DNA of 64,000 nucleotides, from the NCBI GenBank assembly GCA_964036045.1, contig OZ038385.1, positions 29,573,306-29,637,305 on the forward strand. Direction: 5' to 3'. Shown here piece by piece: positions 30,880 to 41,575 of this stretch. Both the position numbers and the translations under genes were made by a program. Source of the DNA: Eutreptiella sp. 'Long Island Sound 2002'. Taxonomy: Eukaryota > Euglenozoa > Euglenophyceae > Eutreptiales > Eutreptiaceae. The notes below the pieces were generated by a model, which was not told the DNA's origin, searched no databases, and saw nothing but the letters and a program-made list of their open reading frames with translations. Position 1 is the first letter of the stretch. Every line of letters begins with the position of its first letter.

Positions 30880-31134
30880 TTATCGACCCTGTCCTAAGTT
30901 CCTGCGCTTCCTGAGCCTTCGCTTCTTGCGCTGTCGCCTGGTGTCACTCACATCAGTGCTGAAGGACAGTGTGTCTGCTGCTGACAGTGCACTCGACAGC
31001 ACTCCCTGGTTTGTGTGCCCTGTCCTCATTTCCTCACTTTCTGTACTGCTTGAGGAGTACGGTCCCATCTCACGTGGCGCTGGCTCCCCGGATGCTTCCC
31101 CTGTCAGTTCATCACTGTCCATGGGTACACTCAC
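30880..31134 (-). pseudogene. LINE-2 ORF2 C-terminal tail
   Basis: About 84 residues: MDSDELTGEASGEPAPREMG, a Ser/Glu stretch and FSTDVSDTRRQRKKRRLRK, ending at 30880. Nearly the same sequence ends LINE-1 ORF2, where it follows RNase H. Here it directly abuts the truncated thumb in another frame, which shows the intervening domains were deleted. The strongly basic end could be a nuclear or nucleolar signal. Confidence 0.8.
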
Positions 31135-33083
31135 ACCGAGGGGGGGGACCAGTCTGTGGGCTGGTGATGCATGAAATTGGTAAGCCCCACCTCATATACC
31201 ACCTTCCAAGTTGGGGCTATTTTGCTGAGCAGGTGGGCCAGGATCCGTCCGTCAGAGCCATAGAGGTCCTGGACTGTGAGTATGTTCTTCTGTATCAGGG
31301 CCGGGCAGTAATAGGTGAGGTGTTTGGCATTTTTGAAAACCGCCGACTGCCACAGTGGCAACTGTCCCTGAGCCGTGGGATCTGCGAGGCCGTCAAGGAT
31401 GTACCTACGAGCAATGGAAAACGATTTTAAGCTATACGCAAGGTAGCCAAATGTCTCGTACGGGACACGACCCAGCTGAATGTAGGCCCACGCCCAAGCA
31501 TGCAGGCAAACGCCATACTTGGTACACCAGGTTCTGAAGGGGGAGGTGATAGTTTCTGTGAAAACTTCAGGGTGCTGCAAGAACTTGTGGAAGGACAGTC
31601 CAAACTGGGCATGAAGCCAACATTTGGGGGTGGGGAGCTGGAACCCCCCACACTCCGGGTGCTGCGCCAGCTCTCGTAGTGTTACGCCCCAGCTGTCCAC
31701 CCCCTGCGCTGTTTGAAGCACGATTTTGAGCGCCTTAATAGTGTGTTCAGATGGGAAATAGGACCTGGCCGTCAGGAGCAAGGTGGGAAGGACCCACGTT
31801 TTGAGCAGAATAATCGCCTCTTTTTTGGACAGTCCCAGTGAGCCCACCGTGGAGGCTCTGCGTTGGGCCTCACCAAGGTAAGAGGCAAAGGCTTCGTCCG
31901 ACGTAAGGTTGCCTATTTTCACTCCAAGGTAGCGCACAGACTGTCGAATCTGTATACCACACAGCTGAGAGCCCCCTGGGGACTCTGTGACATGCTGTTG
32001 GTCCCTGGTGGAGAGATTGCCTTTGACCACAATGCCACACTTGCCCAGGTTGAGCAGGAGACCAGGAAATATGCCAAACTGTTTCATCATTTCCAGAACC
32101 TCATATACAATAGAGGATACATGTCGCCCTTGGATCAAGGCTCCAAGGTCGTCAGCGTACATATATGCTTGCACATGCATTAGGGAATCAAACCCAAACA
32201 ACACAAAGGAGACACAAAAGGAGAAGAGTACGGGCGAGAAGGGGTCACCCTGGCCAATGCCCGCGGCCGGGTGGAACACCACCTCCCTGACCACCCCCCT
32301 TCCCACACAGAAGTGGTAGGGGGCGGTCAGGGTCGAAAGGATGAACGAGATCATACACTCAGGTAGCTCAATTAGTCGCAATACCGCAGTGATAAAGTTG
32401 TGTGTGAGAGTGGGGAAAGCATTCGAAAAATCGAAGCTCACAAGAACTCCTGACCTCATGCCCTCCCACCCAGACCTAACGGCCCAGATGTGGTTGATCA
32501 TATGCCTTCCCTTAACGCAGCCGACCTGTCTACGATGCGTGAGCTGCTGAAAAATTTGTTCAACCATCAGATAAACAATATTCATGATCCATTTCTTTTT
32601 TACGTCCTGTAACGCAATAGGTCTGAGCCTGCCAACTGACGGTGTGCCAGTGGACTTCGGAATAGAGTTAATTAGTCCCACTGCCCAATCCGGAAAGATG
32701 GAGCCCGACTCAAAGCACTCTGATGCAACCTCAAACATTCCGGGTACAAAGATATCCGAAAAGGTCTTGTAAAACCGGGCCCCCATTCCATCATCTCCAG
32801 GGGAGACTTGGTTGTGGAGGTTGCTGAGGGCTGTTTCAACAAGTTCAAGAGAGAGTGGCCTCAGGAGGGCCTTGGCCATAACAGAAAAATTGGAAGGCAG
32901 TCTCATGCCCTTCAGAAAGGACAGACACTCATCTGCAGTTTTCTGACCTGGAACTGAGATGGCAGCCCAATGCTGAGCCAGGGGCGCCGCAATTTGCACG
33001 GGTTGATGGAGCACCTGGGCTGTTTTATCCCTGATCCACCCTAGCTTTTTCCGCTGCTGAAGCTCGGTCATCAACTTGTTTAT
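31131..33083 (-). pseudogene. LINE-2 ORF2: reverse transcriptase
   Basis: About 650 residues: fingers (ECLSFLKGMRLPSNF, NLHNQVSPGDDGMGARFYKT), SIPKSTGTPSVGRLRPIALQ (motif 2), VSFDFSNAFPTLTHNF (motif A), AGIGQGDPFSPVLFS (motif B), YMYADDLGALI (motif C, both Asp present) and VRYLGVKIGNL (thumb). After PTWKVVYEVGLTNFMHH the protein breaks off at the deletion. This copy shows what LINE-1 has lost between LKG and motif A. The RT domain itself looks complete, but it is separated from the endonuclease by a stop and lacks RNase H. Confidence 0.87.
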
Positions 33084-34436
33084 TTAGCGGTGGCGCTCCT
33101 TTGGGGAATCCTGCTGTAGATCTTCCCCAGCCAGCAGGCCTTTAAGTTTAGCCAGCAGTTTTAAACCTGTTTTGTCCAAGGAGTCCTTTTCAAAAATCAC
33201 AACGAGCAGTGAGTATGCATCGGACTCAGACTGGGGTGTGTAGTTGTTTTGGGGGAGGTATGCCCATCCTTGGGCACACACCTGGTGTACAGATGAACTC
33301 TGGATGATACCAAGAAGGTTCCAATCACGTGGGGCCTTGTGTTCCCTGCTATACCTGGTGGCTTCCGAGCGCATGGCCTGCAGAGCCATGTCCCACCAAT
33401 CCTTTGAGTCCCTAGGTAGGTCCTGCAGGTGGTGTCTTAGTGACTCCACTGCCTCATCATCCTCAAGAATTTCTTGAGGGCAGCGTAGTCTGGCTCTCAT
33501 AGCATCAAAATTCGGCGGCTTACAGGAGACGGTCACTGCTTTGTGATCCGCGCGAGCAACAAACGAGGCGTAAGCCTCGGATAAATGCGGGAGCAGGGAT
33601 TGAGACACATGGATTCTGTCTATTCTCCTAAGGTTGTGTGTCCCTGATTCGAGATCAGAATCAGAGGAATGGTCCTGTGGTGTGTCCTTGGTACCAAGGC
33701 CATAGGTGAACCCTGGGTTAGGCTCCTGCTTGGAATCACAAGTGTGCACTTCCGTGTAGGCATTCGTGAGACCCAATTTCTGTAGGACCCTGATCTCGGT
33801 TTCCCGGGACTCCACTATGGTAGTGTTCTTGTCCTCGAACACTGGTGCTGAATCACGGGCCGGGACAATCAGTGAATTATGATTGGCAAGCAAAATCTTA
33901 TTGTCATACTGTAAGGGAAGCAGGCTTACCAGAAGATTGTCCCACTGCGCCTTCCTGAGTTTAGCCCTATGGTGGAAGTGGGCAGATACAACGAAAAGCT
34001 GCTGCCCATCAATGTTTTCGATGACCGCCGCGAGGATGCGGGGTTCCAAGGCGAACATATTGACCAATCTCCATCCATGTTTGAAAACAATGGCGGCCCC
34101 TCCATGACCCTTAGGGGAGAGATTAGAGAAGAAGTGATAACCCTGTCTGTCAAATATATCACGAATGAGGGAGTATTGCTCCCACGATTTGATGTGTGGC
34201 TCCTGAAGGGCAGCCACGTCAACGGAATTGGCAGAAAGATGCTGTAGGATAATGGACAGTTTAGTCACCTGCTTTTTTCCTTTTTTTTGGGGGGGGGGGC
34301 AGGCTCCCGTTACCTCCCCTGGCCCTCCCTTTGGGTTCAAGTATAGCGTTGGGGTGCTCCACCGCCTGGGCGGGGAGGGATGCAACGTGAGCAAGGGGAA
34401 TGAAAAAAGTTTTTGGGGCGCCTTTGGCGCCACCAT
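33084..34436 (-). pseudogene. LINE-2 ORF2: AP-type endonuclease, fused to repeat sequence
   Basis: Carries VDVAALQEPHIKSWEQY (metal-binding Glu), ILLANHNSLIV where LINE-1 has CADHNSL (Asp replaced by Asn at the catalytic GDFN-type site), NLRRIDRIHVS and ARADHKAVTVS. The frame ends at a TAA at 33084, after which the same frame goes on into RT. The first ~45 residues (MVAPKAPQKLFSFPLL and following) derive from repeat F4 and a G-run, not from the element, so this ATG is fortuitous. The SQNINGF motif found in LINE-1 is missing. Confidence 0.82.
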
Positions 34437-34529
34437 ATGTATGGCCGGTAGCTATTGACCCTTGGTAACTAAGTGGGCCCGGAGGGCAGGGAGGGAGGGG
34501 GGGGTCGCGTACCCGACCCGAGGAGACGC
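34395..34529. repeat. Dispersed repeat family F4, copy 1
   Basis: Matches 36669-36798: GGCGCCTTTGG, ATGTATGGCC, ATTGACCCTTGGTAACTAAG and GAGGAGACG occur in the same order and spacing. It is fused to the truncated 5' end of LINE-2. Confidence 0.78.
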
Positions 34530-34544
34530 CCCCCCCCCCCCCCC

Positions 34545-34915
34545 GTGGTCGTGGTATTTGGTTGCATTGCGCAGGTCACGGTGTCCGGGTGTCCATCCGA
34601 CCGTCAAGTTTATGGTGGTCACGTTGTGGTAGCTCTGGTCTCGGCGGTCTTGGTCCTTTACTACGGCCCTGCGGGGCACCGGGGTGGCCTTCATTACCCC
34701 CTAGTTGCCGAGAACGATCTCGTCTCCGGGTTGTGCTCAGTCCGGACCACGGCGAACGCCATGATTTCCGCCCGAAACACTTGATCGGGGCTGTGGACCT
34801 AGAAAGCGGACCGAAACTCCCCGTTGAAGATGCCTCCTCCTCCCCTAAAGTGGCGTTTCGAACCGTATGGGTACCACCTTCTTGTTGTGGGGTGCCCCGT
34901 GTAGTAAAATGTTAC
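34545..34915 (-). pseudogene. RNase H remnant (LINE-8), LINE-6 type
   Basis: Minus-strand frames read YPYGSKRHFRGGGGIFNGEF (RNase H start, near 34880), DQVFRAEIMAFAVV (R-A-E-x segment, near 34780) and VGWTPGHRDLRNATKYHDHG (W-x-P-x-H motif, near 34590). Stops and frame shifts lie between them. The GSK and HRD features match the LINE-6 RNase H. No knuckle or RT can be attached to it. Confidence 0.55.
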
Positions 34916-35329
34916 TCGCAGAACATTCCGCGTGTGCGGGAAGTGTGTGTCACGTCTCGTGTTTCCTCGGGTGTCGGTTCGTCTGGTTGCGTTGCCTGTG
35001 GCGGATTACTATAGGCCCGTCACTGACTGAGTCACTTTTAGAGACTTGCATCGCTGCCTACCTCTTTACCCCTTGTGTGCTTGTATGTTTCTGCCTCCTG
35101 ACCCTCGGCCTGTCATCGGACGGCCGCCTGGGCTGTGACATTTTCTGTACGGTGGACTTTGCTGCCCCAGCTCTAGCCAGTTCATCAAAAGCATCGTTAC
35201 ATACGAGCTTGTTGTGTCCATACACATGCATCATAGACACCGATGCAACACTCGTCTGCCATGATTGATGTATGTCCTCCCATATATCATGGTGCCTGAC
35301 TAGCTACTGGCACTTCGCTATCTAGTTCC

Positions 35330-35600
35330 GGCGCTTATATAGTTTTAGGTTGCTAGAAATGTCAACATACTAAACACTATATAGGCACACCTCCTGGGTG
35401 TTGCGCATAGCGCGGATTTTGGATCTCAGTGCCAAAACGTCTGCCTATTATTTGTCTATGGACCCACCACCGGCTCGCCTACGTTACCATATTCTCCATG
35501 GGGGAAGAAGATCCCGAACCCTGCTCATTCCCGGATCTCCGATCCATCCACCCAAGCATGTATTCGCGTGGTGTCCCACAGGAACTAAGGTACGGACTCC
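35330..35600 (-). pseudogene. RNase H start remnant, second copy
   Basis: IHAWVDGSEIRE, a TGA, then AGFGIFFPHGEYGNV and TNNRQTFW follow the order of an RNase H first half (VDGS, GxGIFF, TNNR). It is about 600 bases upstream of the remnant at 34545-34915 and resembles a different LINE type. Short and degenerate. Confidence 0.45.
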
Positions 35601-36535
35601 GCGTCTGACAATCCAGCCAGAAAATCTTGTCCCCGTATCCCCCGGCAGCAGCCGTCTTCAAACAAACTCATGTGTGTGCATGCAGATGACCAGTGCTCAT
35701 CCATATGTATGTGCGTGTGCGTGCTACCTGCCAATTGCTCTTCGTCGTCGTGTGACGTGGCCATATGGTTTTATGCCACCGACCATTGCCTCTCCTCCGG
35801 ATCTGACACGTTGTTCTGCCCTCGTAACTCCCTAGGCATCGCGGGGTCCTCCTCCATCGGAACCGGGGCTTCCGGTCGGTCTGCTATGTTCATCGACTGC
35901 CGGTGGTCCACCTCATCATGTGGCTGGGCTGCCACCAAGAGCGCTAGCACCGACTGGACCGGGTTCGTTGCCACCTGGGCCCAGGCATCCTGTTGTTTCT
36001 ACTGTCGCTCTTGCTTCCGTTGCCGAGCATTTTCCTTTCATTTTGGCCTTGGTGCGCCTCTTGTGCGCCTCTTGCTGCCCGACGGTTGCTGCCGTGACCC
36101 TCATTGTCCATAGTCGGTGTAGTCCGCACCGCACACATAGCCCCGGGGGTTTGGTCAGCGCAATGATCGGGTCATCTACTACGCACCTTCCCACGTGAGT
36201 GCCTTGCACTACTAGTACAACCACATCCCTACACGTTGCATACTACATTCGCACTTTTGGGCAGCTCTTCACAAAACGGTACGCCATCTCCTACGCCCCA
36301 CACCACACACATGTGTGTTGAATATCCTCCATAAGCCCCACGCATTGTCGGACCTACAGTTGCTTCCACAGAACCACTTTCGTGTGTTGCCCTACACTCT
36401 CCAAAGGGCGTGTGTGTTCCACACGTTATGACGCCCCATTGGAGCAGGAGGAGGAGGATGAGGATGAGGATCAGGAGGAGGAGGAGGAAGGGGACGACAA
36501 CGAGGGAGACGAAGAGGGGCCCGCAAGTGGGCGGA
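35601..36535. other. No clear gene; GGA/GAG-rich tract
   Basis: A minus-strand stretch near 35970-35780 (VLALLVAAQPHDEVDHRQSM) looks protein-like but is short and unidentified. 36440-36515 is a GGA/GAT-rich simple repeat whose translation is a Glu/Asp run; I do not treat it as a gene. Confidence 0.5.
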
Positions 36536-36680
36536 ACTGCTACGCCACCCCTGCATTCTCAGGGTTCCCCAGCAAAGGGTTCATAAGCAAAAGGGGCAAC
36601 CTCACCCCTACCTTCTCGGGGCCCCGCAATGGGCAGAGAGGCTACGTAACCCCTGCATTCTCGGGGGTCCCAGCAAAGGG
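36536..36680. repeat. Short tandem block, three units of about 45-60 bp
   Basis: The phrase GCTACG(C/T)(A/C)ACCCCTGCATTCTC followed by GGG(G)TCCC recurs three times with changes. A related phrase (CACCCCTGCCTTCTCGGGG type) is in the F2-F3 composites near 41180-41250 and 50530-50610. Confidence 0.65.
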
Positions 36681-36798
36681 GACAAAATTTTCGGGCGCCT
36701 TTGGGGCCACCCTATGTATGGCCCGCAGCCATTGACCCTTGGTAACTAAGTGAGCCCGGAGGGGGGGAGTCGCATACCCGAACTGAGGAGACGGCCCC
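36669..36798. repeat. Dispersed repeat family F4, copy 2
   Basis: Second copy of the sequence at 34395-34529 in the same orientation, with scattered substitutions and a shorter G-run. Confidence 0.78.
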
Positions 36799-36914
36799 GT
36801 GCACAAAACTTTGTACATGAATTCATGTGTAATCGACGCGACATTAGTTTCCACAACGTTGATCAGTGCAGGGTCCGCCTATCTATGGGTGCCATTTTGC
36901 AAACCGTGCCGTTT

Positions 36915-37372
36915 TCACGCCCACTCCCCAAACCTTGGCGGTACAAATCCGTCAATTTGCACGGACTCGTCATCAGCTGCCTCCAAAAGGTCAAGGATCG
37001 TGTCCAGCTCCTGTTGCGCATGTTCCTCATTGGGTACCCCCACCGCACGCACCATAGCCGGCACATCCACTGGATTGACTTCGCCGATCATAGTGGCCCA
37101 TCGTCGCCACCTCGGCACTTTGAGCGCCTGAGTCTCAATCACCACCACCACAGAGTGTGCAATCCTCAGGTTGCGTATTTGTCCCACCGTGAGCCGGACT
37201 CCATTCATAATCTTGCGTAGCGTTGAAAAGCTCCGCAACGAACGCACCATGAGGCCCTCCAACCCACCAGTACGAGGTGTGTGTGTGCCAATTGCCAATT
37301 GCCTCGCTGCGGCGGCGATATCTTACGCAATCAGTTCATGCCACCGGCGGTTCTCTAGGAATGGTCTTGGCA
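36915..37372 (-). pseudogene. Unidentified protein remnant, about 150 codons
   Basis: A protein-like frame reads PFLENRRWHELIA, a TAA, then IAAAARQLAIGTHTPRTGGL and VRSLRSFSTLRKIMNGVRLT, GQIRNLRIAHSVVVVIETQA, WRRWATMIGEVNPVD, EEHAQQELDTILDLLEAADD, ending GFVPPRFGEWA at 36915. The regular hydrophobic pattern and even composition argue for a once-real protein rather than chance. No family recognised. It could be a fragment of a host gene or of a transposon protein. The upstream end is lost in repeat F2. Confidence 0.5.
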
Positions 37373-37399
37373 CCTCTTGATGCCATTGATTGCTTCCCT

Positions 37400-37733
37400 G
37401 CCTTGGGGGCATGTTTGCCCGGCGCGCGCCGAGCGCGCTACCCTTCTATTAACTATCCCGATTTCAGCCCAAGATTTACCCTCTGATGGGGGGATCAATG
37501 GTCGGTTCCGATAGACTGAATGTCCCCGCCATAGACGATTCGAGCCATTAGTCCAGCAGTACTGTGTAGCTCAATCAATGCACGTGTCCCCTTCTTGGTT
37601 GGGGTGCTCCACTATGTAAGGTACAGTGAGGCGTTTCTTGCGGTTAGCTCTGTGGGTCACTTGTGTGCTTGTCCAGTCTGCCGACTCTAGTGAACAACCA
37701 GGATCAATAAAAAAGCAGTCGTCCTTAAGGTGT
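37400..37733. repeat. F2 fragment joined to F1, copy 2
   Basis: 37400-37487 has the GC-rich start and TTTACCCTCTGATGG of F2; at 37487 it passes directly into F1 (GGGGGATCAATGGTC), which ends near 37733. Compared with 6362-6785 the F1 part has lost about 190 bases. Confidence 0.72.
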
Positions 37734-37947
37734 GGACTGCATTCACTTGTTTACGTGTGAACTGATTGGGCTGCAAAGCATGGCACTCACTCGGCCTTTC
37801 CCCGTTAGTTGCTGTTTAGTTTCAAGAAGTACAGGGGGTAACATACAGATTCAGCAGGGGGGGGGGGGGTACATACAGAAGAAGAAGTATAAGAACAAGT
37901 GTGACGTGTGGGCCGTGTGCAATCTGTACTGTAAGTAGGGTGTGGCG

Positions 37948-38424
37948 TCATGTGTTAAGGTCCTCGTCCACAAAGGCCTGCACCACATGCTGGTATGCTG
38001 AGACCAGACGGGGCAGCCCCATGCACCACAGCCGCATTGTACCCTTGGGAGCACCAGTAATGCGTTGTGTTGTGATGCCGGTTTTCAGCGACCTATTGGT
38101 GTCCACGTCCGTGATGACAACCGTTCGTTCCATGGAGTGTACTCCGGCATGTCTTTTCGACTCTGGCTGGCGACTCACAGGGTGCGCGACGTGCCGTTCG
38201 AGCCTGTGAGCCAATGCGGCAAGGAGACTGAATTGCTTTTTAGCTGGTATAGATGGGACAAGCGTCCATGTTCGGTAACTGCTGGATGCTGCTGCCAGAT
38301 GCTCCGTGACGGTCACATCGTGGATCAGATTGTGGTCCTGCCTTCTCCGCTTTTGTTCTGTCCGTTCAGGATCAGACGACCTGCGTCCCCGCTTCCTCTT
38401 GCGGGAGGAATCGCCGGGTTCCAT
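37948..38424 (-). CDS. Unidentified basic 158-residue ORF after LINE-4
   Basis: An uninterrupted frame: MEPGDSSRKRKRGRRSSDPE and RTEQKRRRQD make a strong nuclear localisation signal, followed by LLAALAHRLERHVAHPV, SMERTVVITDVDTNRSLKTG, and RLWCMGLPRLVSAYQHVVQA near the end. No known family. It starts 181 bases beyond the end of LINE-4 RNase H ORF, a layout repeated after LINE-2 (30022-30663); the last third of both ORFs has a similar pattern (hVWLTGRADLLRLFQ against LWCMGLPRLVSAYQ). It may be ORF1 of another, truncated LINE. Confidence 0.5.
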   Translation of the reverse strand: MEPGDSSRKRKRGRRSSDPERTEQKRRRQDHNLIHDVTVTEHLAAASSSYRTWTLVPSIPAKKQFSLLAALAHRLERHVAHPVSRQPESKRHAGVHSMERTVVITDVDTNRSLKTGITTQRITGAPKGTMRLWCMGLPRLVSAYQHVVQAFVDEDLNT

Positions 38425-38604
38425 TGTGGCCGAAGCAATGCAGAGGTAGGCTAATCAGATAAAAAGGGAGAGGGTTCGGGGGGGTAGGGCGGGAGAACGC
38501 TTGTCTACCTCGAGGGCTGGGTGACGTCCACGTGTTGCCCTTGCGGCCGCTGTGGGGGTCTCCCGGTGTTTTGGAGGGGGGGCACCCGGTGGATCCAGCC
38601 GGGC

Positions 38605-39400
38605 TTAGCGGCTGGCCTCCGTGGAGCACGACCGCACGCTTGGCTGGCTGGACGCTTCCCCGGAGGTGTTCCACGTGTCCGTATCACTGTCAATGTTGGA
38701 AGGGGTACTCACACCCCCCTCAGACAGAAGTGTGAGGTTAAGAGCTGTGAGTAGGTGATGCCCTTCCGCAGAGGTTGCCCGAAGAGGTGACTCGTGCAGG
38801 GGAAAATCCAGTCGTTTAGCAACAGGCGAAGTTGCTTCCAGTGAGGAGAGTTTGACTCTTTTGGGCGCCGCCGGGGTGCCCGTGTGGCAGAGTTGTAGCT
38901 GTGGCGTGCGGAGGTGTGGGTAGCGGGGGTGGAGCTGCCTGCCTTGATCGGCCAGGCGGTCTGCCTCATTGTTGCCCTCGATGGTCACATGCGAGGGGAC
39001 CTTGATCCAGTGTATGGTGCGTGAATCGTTGTCAAGTTCCATTAGCAGTTGTTCCCACAAGGGGACATTGGAAACTGGTCCCGACGAGCCGACCCACCCC
39101 CGCAGTCGCCAGCGGCGGGCGGCCCCGGATGCTCCCAAAATGACGTATTGTGAATCCGTGCATAGTGCAATGTCACCTGTGTGAAAGATTTTAAGTGCTC
39201 TAATGACCGCCAAGAGCTCGGCGGAATTGTTGGTTTGCCGGTACTCATCCGGGACATATGCAGCGATGCTGGTGTGATGCTCACAGAAAATGCCATACCC
39301 TGCTAGCCTGCCTGCCGGCCCCTCAACAGCGGAGGAACCGTCGGTATAGACTTGCGGGATGCCTTGGTCCTGTAGGTCCTGCAGTGGTGCGGATCGTATC
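38605..39400 (-). pseudogene. LINE-4 RNase H and C-terminal tail
   Basis: PQVYTDGSSAVEGPAG (39355 and following), RQTNNSAELLAVI, IALCTDSQYVILGASG and IKVPSHVTIEGNNEADRLAD give the full set of RNase H catalytic positions. After it come about 100 residues with Pro/Leu/Ser and an acidic region (NIDSDTDTWNTSGEASSQPS) ending at 38605 in CSTEASR. The frame is open for its whole length; only the junction to the upstream frame is shifted. Confidence 0.83.
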
Positions 39401-40905
39401 CGGGATAGGTAGGTAGCGTGGGCACGAGGACCAGAGGTTTAGGACGTGATACCAGTGGTCACAGAATTTGTCCCACGTCACCCTGAAAAATGGCTGGTGT
39501 TTTTTGGTGCATCGTAGCGACCAGTTGGTGATAACGGCGGACCAGCCCACAAGGCCTGCTGGGGTGCTCAGGGAGGCCGCAGGGTCCTCTTGCAGAAGTT
39601 GGGAAACGTTAAAAGGTTGGAAGCCCTCTGGCCTGAAGACCTGATTAATGAATGCAAAAGATTTTTGAACAAATTGGCAGTGATACAGTGTATGTGCGAC
39701 GGTTTCTAGTTCTTGGTCAACAGGGCACCACACCTCTAGCGGTTTCCAGCTCTGCTGTCGTTGGCCTACAGGGAGCCTGGACCATAATGCCTTATGAATA
39801 AAATCCTTGTGCCGCGGTGGAAGGTTGCAGCGGTGAAAGGCTTCCCAGATCGAGTCTGGCTGGCGTGGTTTCAGGGAGTATGGTTGTGAAAGAAGCTCCG
39901 CCACTGGTGCTCGTGTCCATGCATACCAAAAGGTAAGGTCCGGAGGGGGTTGGGGGGGCAGTGCAAAAGTGGGCAGGAGAGAGGCAGGGAGCAGTGGTTG
40001 ATCCACCTGGAGGCGGTGCCGATAGACGGGTTCCCAGGTGGGAGCAAGCATGGAAAAATAAGTCGGTTGCTCAAGCAGTTGTCCAATCGTTAAAACTCCT
40101 TGGCGGATGAGGCGGGGCGAGAAGTAGGTGTGGCAGTGTTCATTCAAGAAAAAGGTCGAGTGCCACGCTGGGGCATCGCCGGGTAACTGGGCGGGGTGTT
40201 CAAAGTGCACATCTTTTTTAACCAGTGAGAAAGCGCGTGCACACCACCCCAGGAAAGGCATAGTCTGTTTAACAACTTTTGGTCCTAGCTGAAAGAAAGG
40301 CAGTGATGCCGGGCTTAGGATAATACCCAGGTCGGCAGCAAATGGCTGGAATGACGTGTGTAAAATACTGGGAACGCTCAGTGGGTCTTTAACGTAAGCC
40401 ACAAGTGCTGATGCATGCTGCCAATACAGGAAGGTTTCCGGTGCGGCCAGATTGTATCCTCCACATGTGCCCTTGTGCAGAGGGCGGGAGAGAATGTCCA
40501 GCGTGATGGACCAGGAGTTGAGCTTTAATGCAAGCTGGTAGACCGTGCGCAGTGCGCTCACCACAGGGTCCGAGGGGAAGACCACTCTCGCTGGAAAAAT
40601 CAGGAGAGGGAGAATCCAGAGTTTCAACAGGAGGACCCTTTTAGCTAGCGACAGGTCCCATGACTGCATTGCAAAGGCCCGACCCATGGCCTTTTGCAGT
40701 GCATGGGAGTATGCCACTTCTGGCGTGACATGGCCAAACTCAATCCCCAGGTATTTGTAGCTGTCTTGGAACTGCAGACCGGTCGAGAGTAGCTGGACTT
40801 TCAAACTCTCTGTCCAGTGTCCCTTCAGGAGGATGGCTGACTTTTTGTGGTTAACCAGCAGTCCTGAGTATTTAGAAAAGGCTTGGAGTGAGCCCCATAC
40901 TATTA
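39323..40905 (-). pseudogene. LINE-4 RT thumb, connection and knuckle region
   Basis: Opens with SGLLVNHKKSAILL (just after the lost YADD), then YKYLGIEFGHVTPEVAY (thumb), VLLLKLWILPLLIFPARVVF, CGGYNLAAPETFLYW, RLIRQGVLTIGQL and TWEPVYRHRL, all matched in order in LINE-1 and LINE-2. The knuckle reads WCPVDQELETVAHTLYHC, with Asp for the second Cys. The frame has no stop down to 39323, so this fragment kept its reading frame better than most copies here, which suggests the truncation happened at insertion and is not old decay. Confidence 0.83.
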
Positions 40906-40914
40906 GGGAAACAA

Positions 40915-41575
40915 AGACAGCTGATGGAGAAGGCCCCCCAAATAGACCATGATGGACTGCGCACCTTCCCTACAAAGCACGTTGCATAATTAGACAATAG
41001 CTGTGAATTCAACAACTCCAAATGTCATTTCCATTGTACTTAACAAACGGTACTTTGCCTTTACATTTCCCATAGATTTGGCTATGGCAATGAGTCCCCA
41101 AGCCGCAACCGGTTTGGACGGTGTTTCTGCCTCACGTCACGAGAACGAAGCGCAAACTCAGTATTCGCTACATCACCCATGCCTTCTCGGGGTCCGCATG
41201 GTGGGGAGAAATCAATATGGCTACATTACCCCTGCTTTCTTGGGGTCTCCATGGTAGGGAGAAATCAAGCTAGCAAGGAGTGGATGTGGTGGAAACGAGC
41301 AAAAAGTGGAAGAAAATTGGTGAAACTGGGTGAGAATCCAAATATACCACATCCCGAATGTGAAAGAAGCATCAAAATACCCGTTGTCAAACAACAATAA
41401 TGCCCATAGTATTACAAAGTATCGGGTTCTAGGACGGCTAGACGTCCAAATAGTTGCACTGCGCGCTCACTGCGCTCAATGCACCCCCTAAAAGGTCACC
41501 GGTGCAGCAAGGGTCAAAAAAGATGCCTGGCGCGTGCCCGGTGCTCGCCCGGCGCGCTAACGCTCCCCCCTTCAT
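40915..41575. repeat. F2-F3 composite element, copy 1
   Basis: F2 (AGAAGGCCCCCCAAATAGACC, ACAAAGCACGTTGCATAATT, CTGTGAATTCAACAACTCC), a middle with CATGGTGGGGAGAAATCAAT and CACCCATGCCTTCTCGGGG phrases, then F3 (GGACGGCTAGACGTCCAAAT to GGCGCGCTAACGCTCCCC). 50205-50885 has the same parts in the same order over about the same length, so this is one mobile non-coding family of about 660 bp. A (TG)n run follows at 41657-41680. Confidence 0.8.

Larger units (their letters stand above)
30880..34300 (-). mobile_element. LINE-2: 5'-truncated LINE lacking RNase H
   Basis: Same group as LINE-1. Endonuclease (to 33084), RT (33083-31131) and C-terminal tail (31134-30880) are present, but zinc knuckle and RNase H have been removed by a deletion at about 31125-31140. 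The 5' end is truncated within the endonuclease N-terminus near 34290-34300, where a G-run meets dispersed repeat F4. One in-frame stop lies between endonuclease and RT. Confidence 0.85.
38605..40905 (-). mobile_element. LINE-4: 5'-truncated LINE (thumb to 3' end)
   Basis: Only the part of ORF2 after the YADD motif survives: thumb and connection (40905-39323) and RNase H with tail (39400-38605). The break at about 40905-40915 adjoins the F2 repeat. One frameshift lies near 39400-39430. Same group as LINE-1, -2 and -3, but its C-terminal tail is different. Confidence 0.85.

Noticed and set aside
36382-36735. 117-codon plus-strand frame with Glu/Asp run
   Set aside because: Simple GGA/GAT repeat followed by copies of dispersed repeats; no conserved domain.
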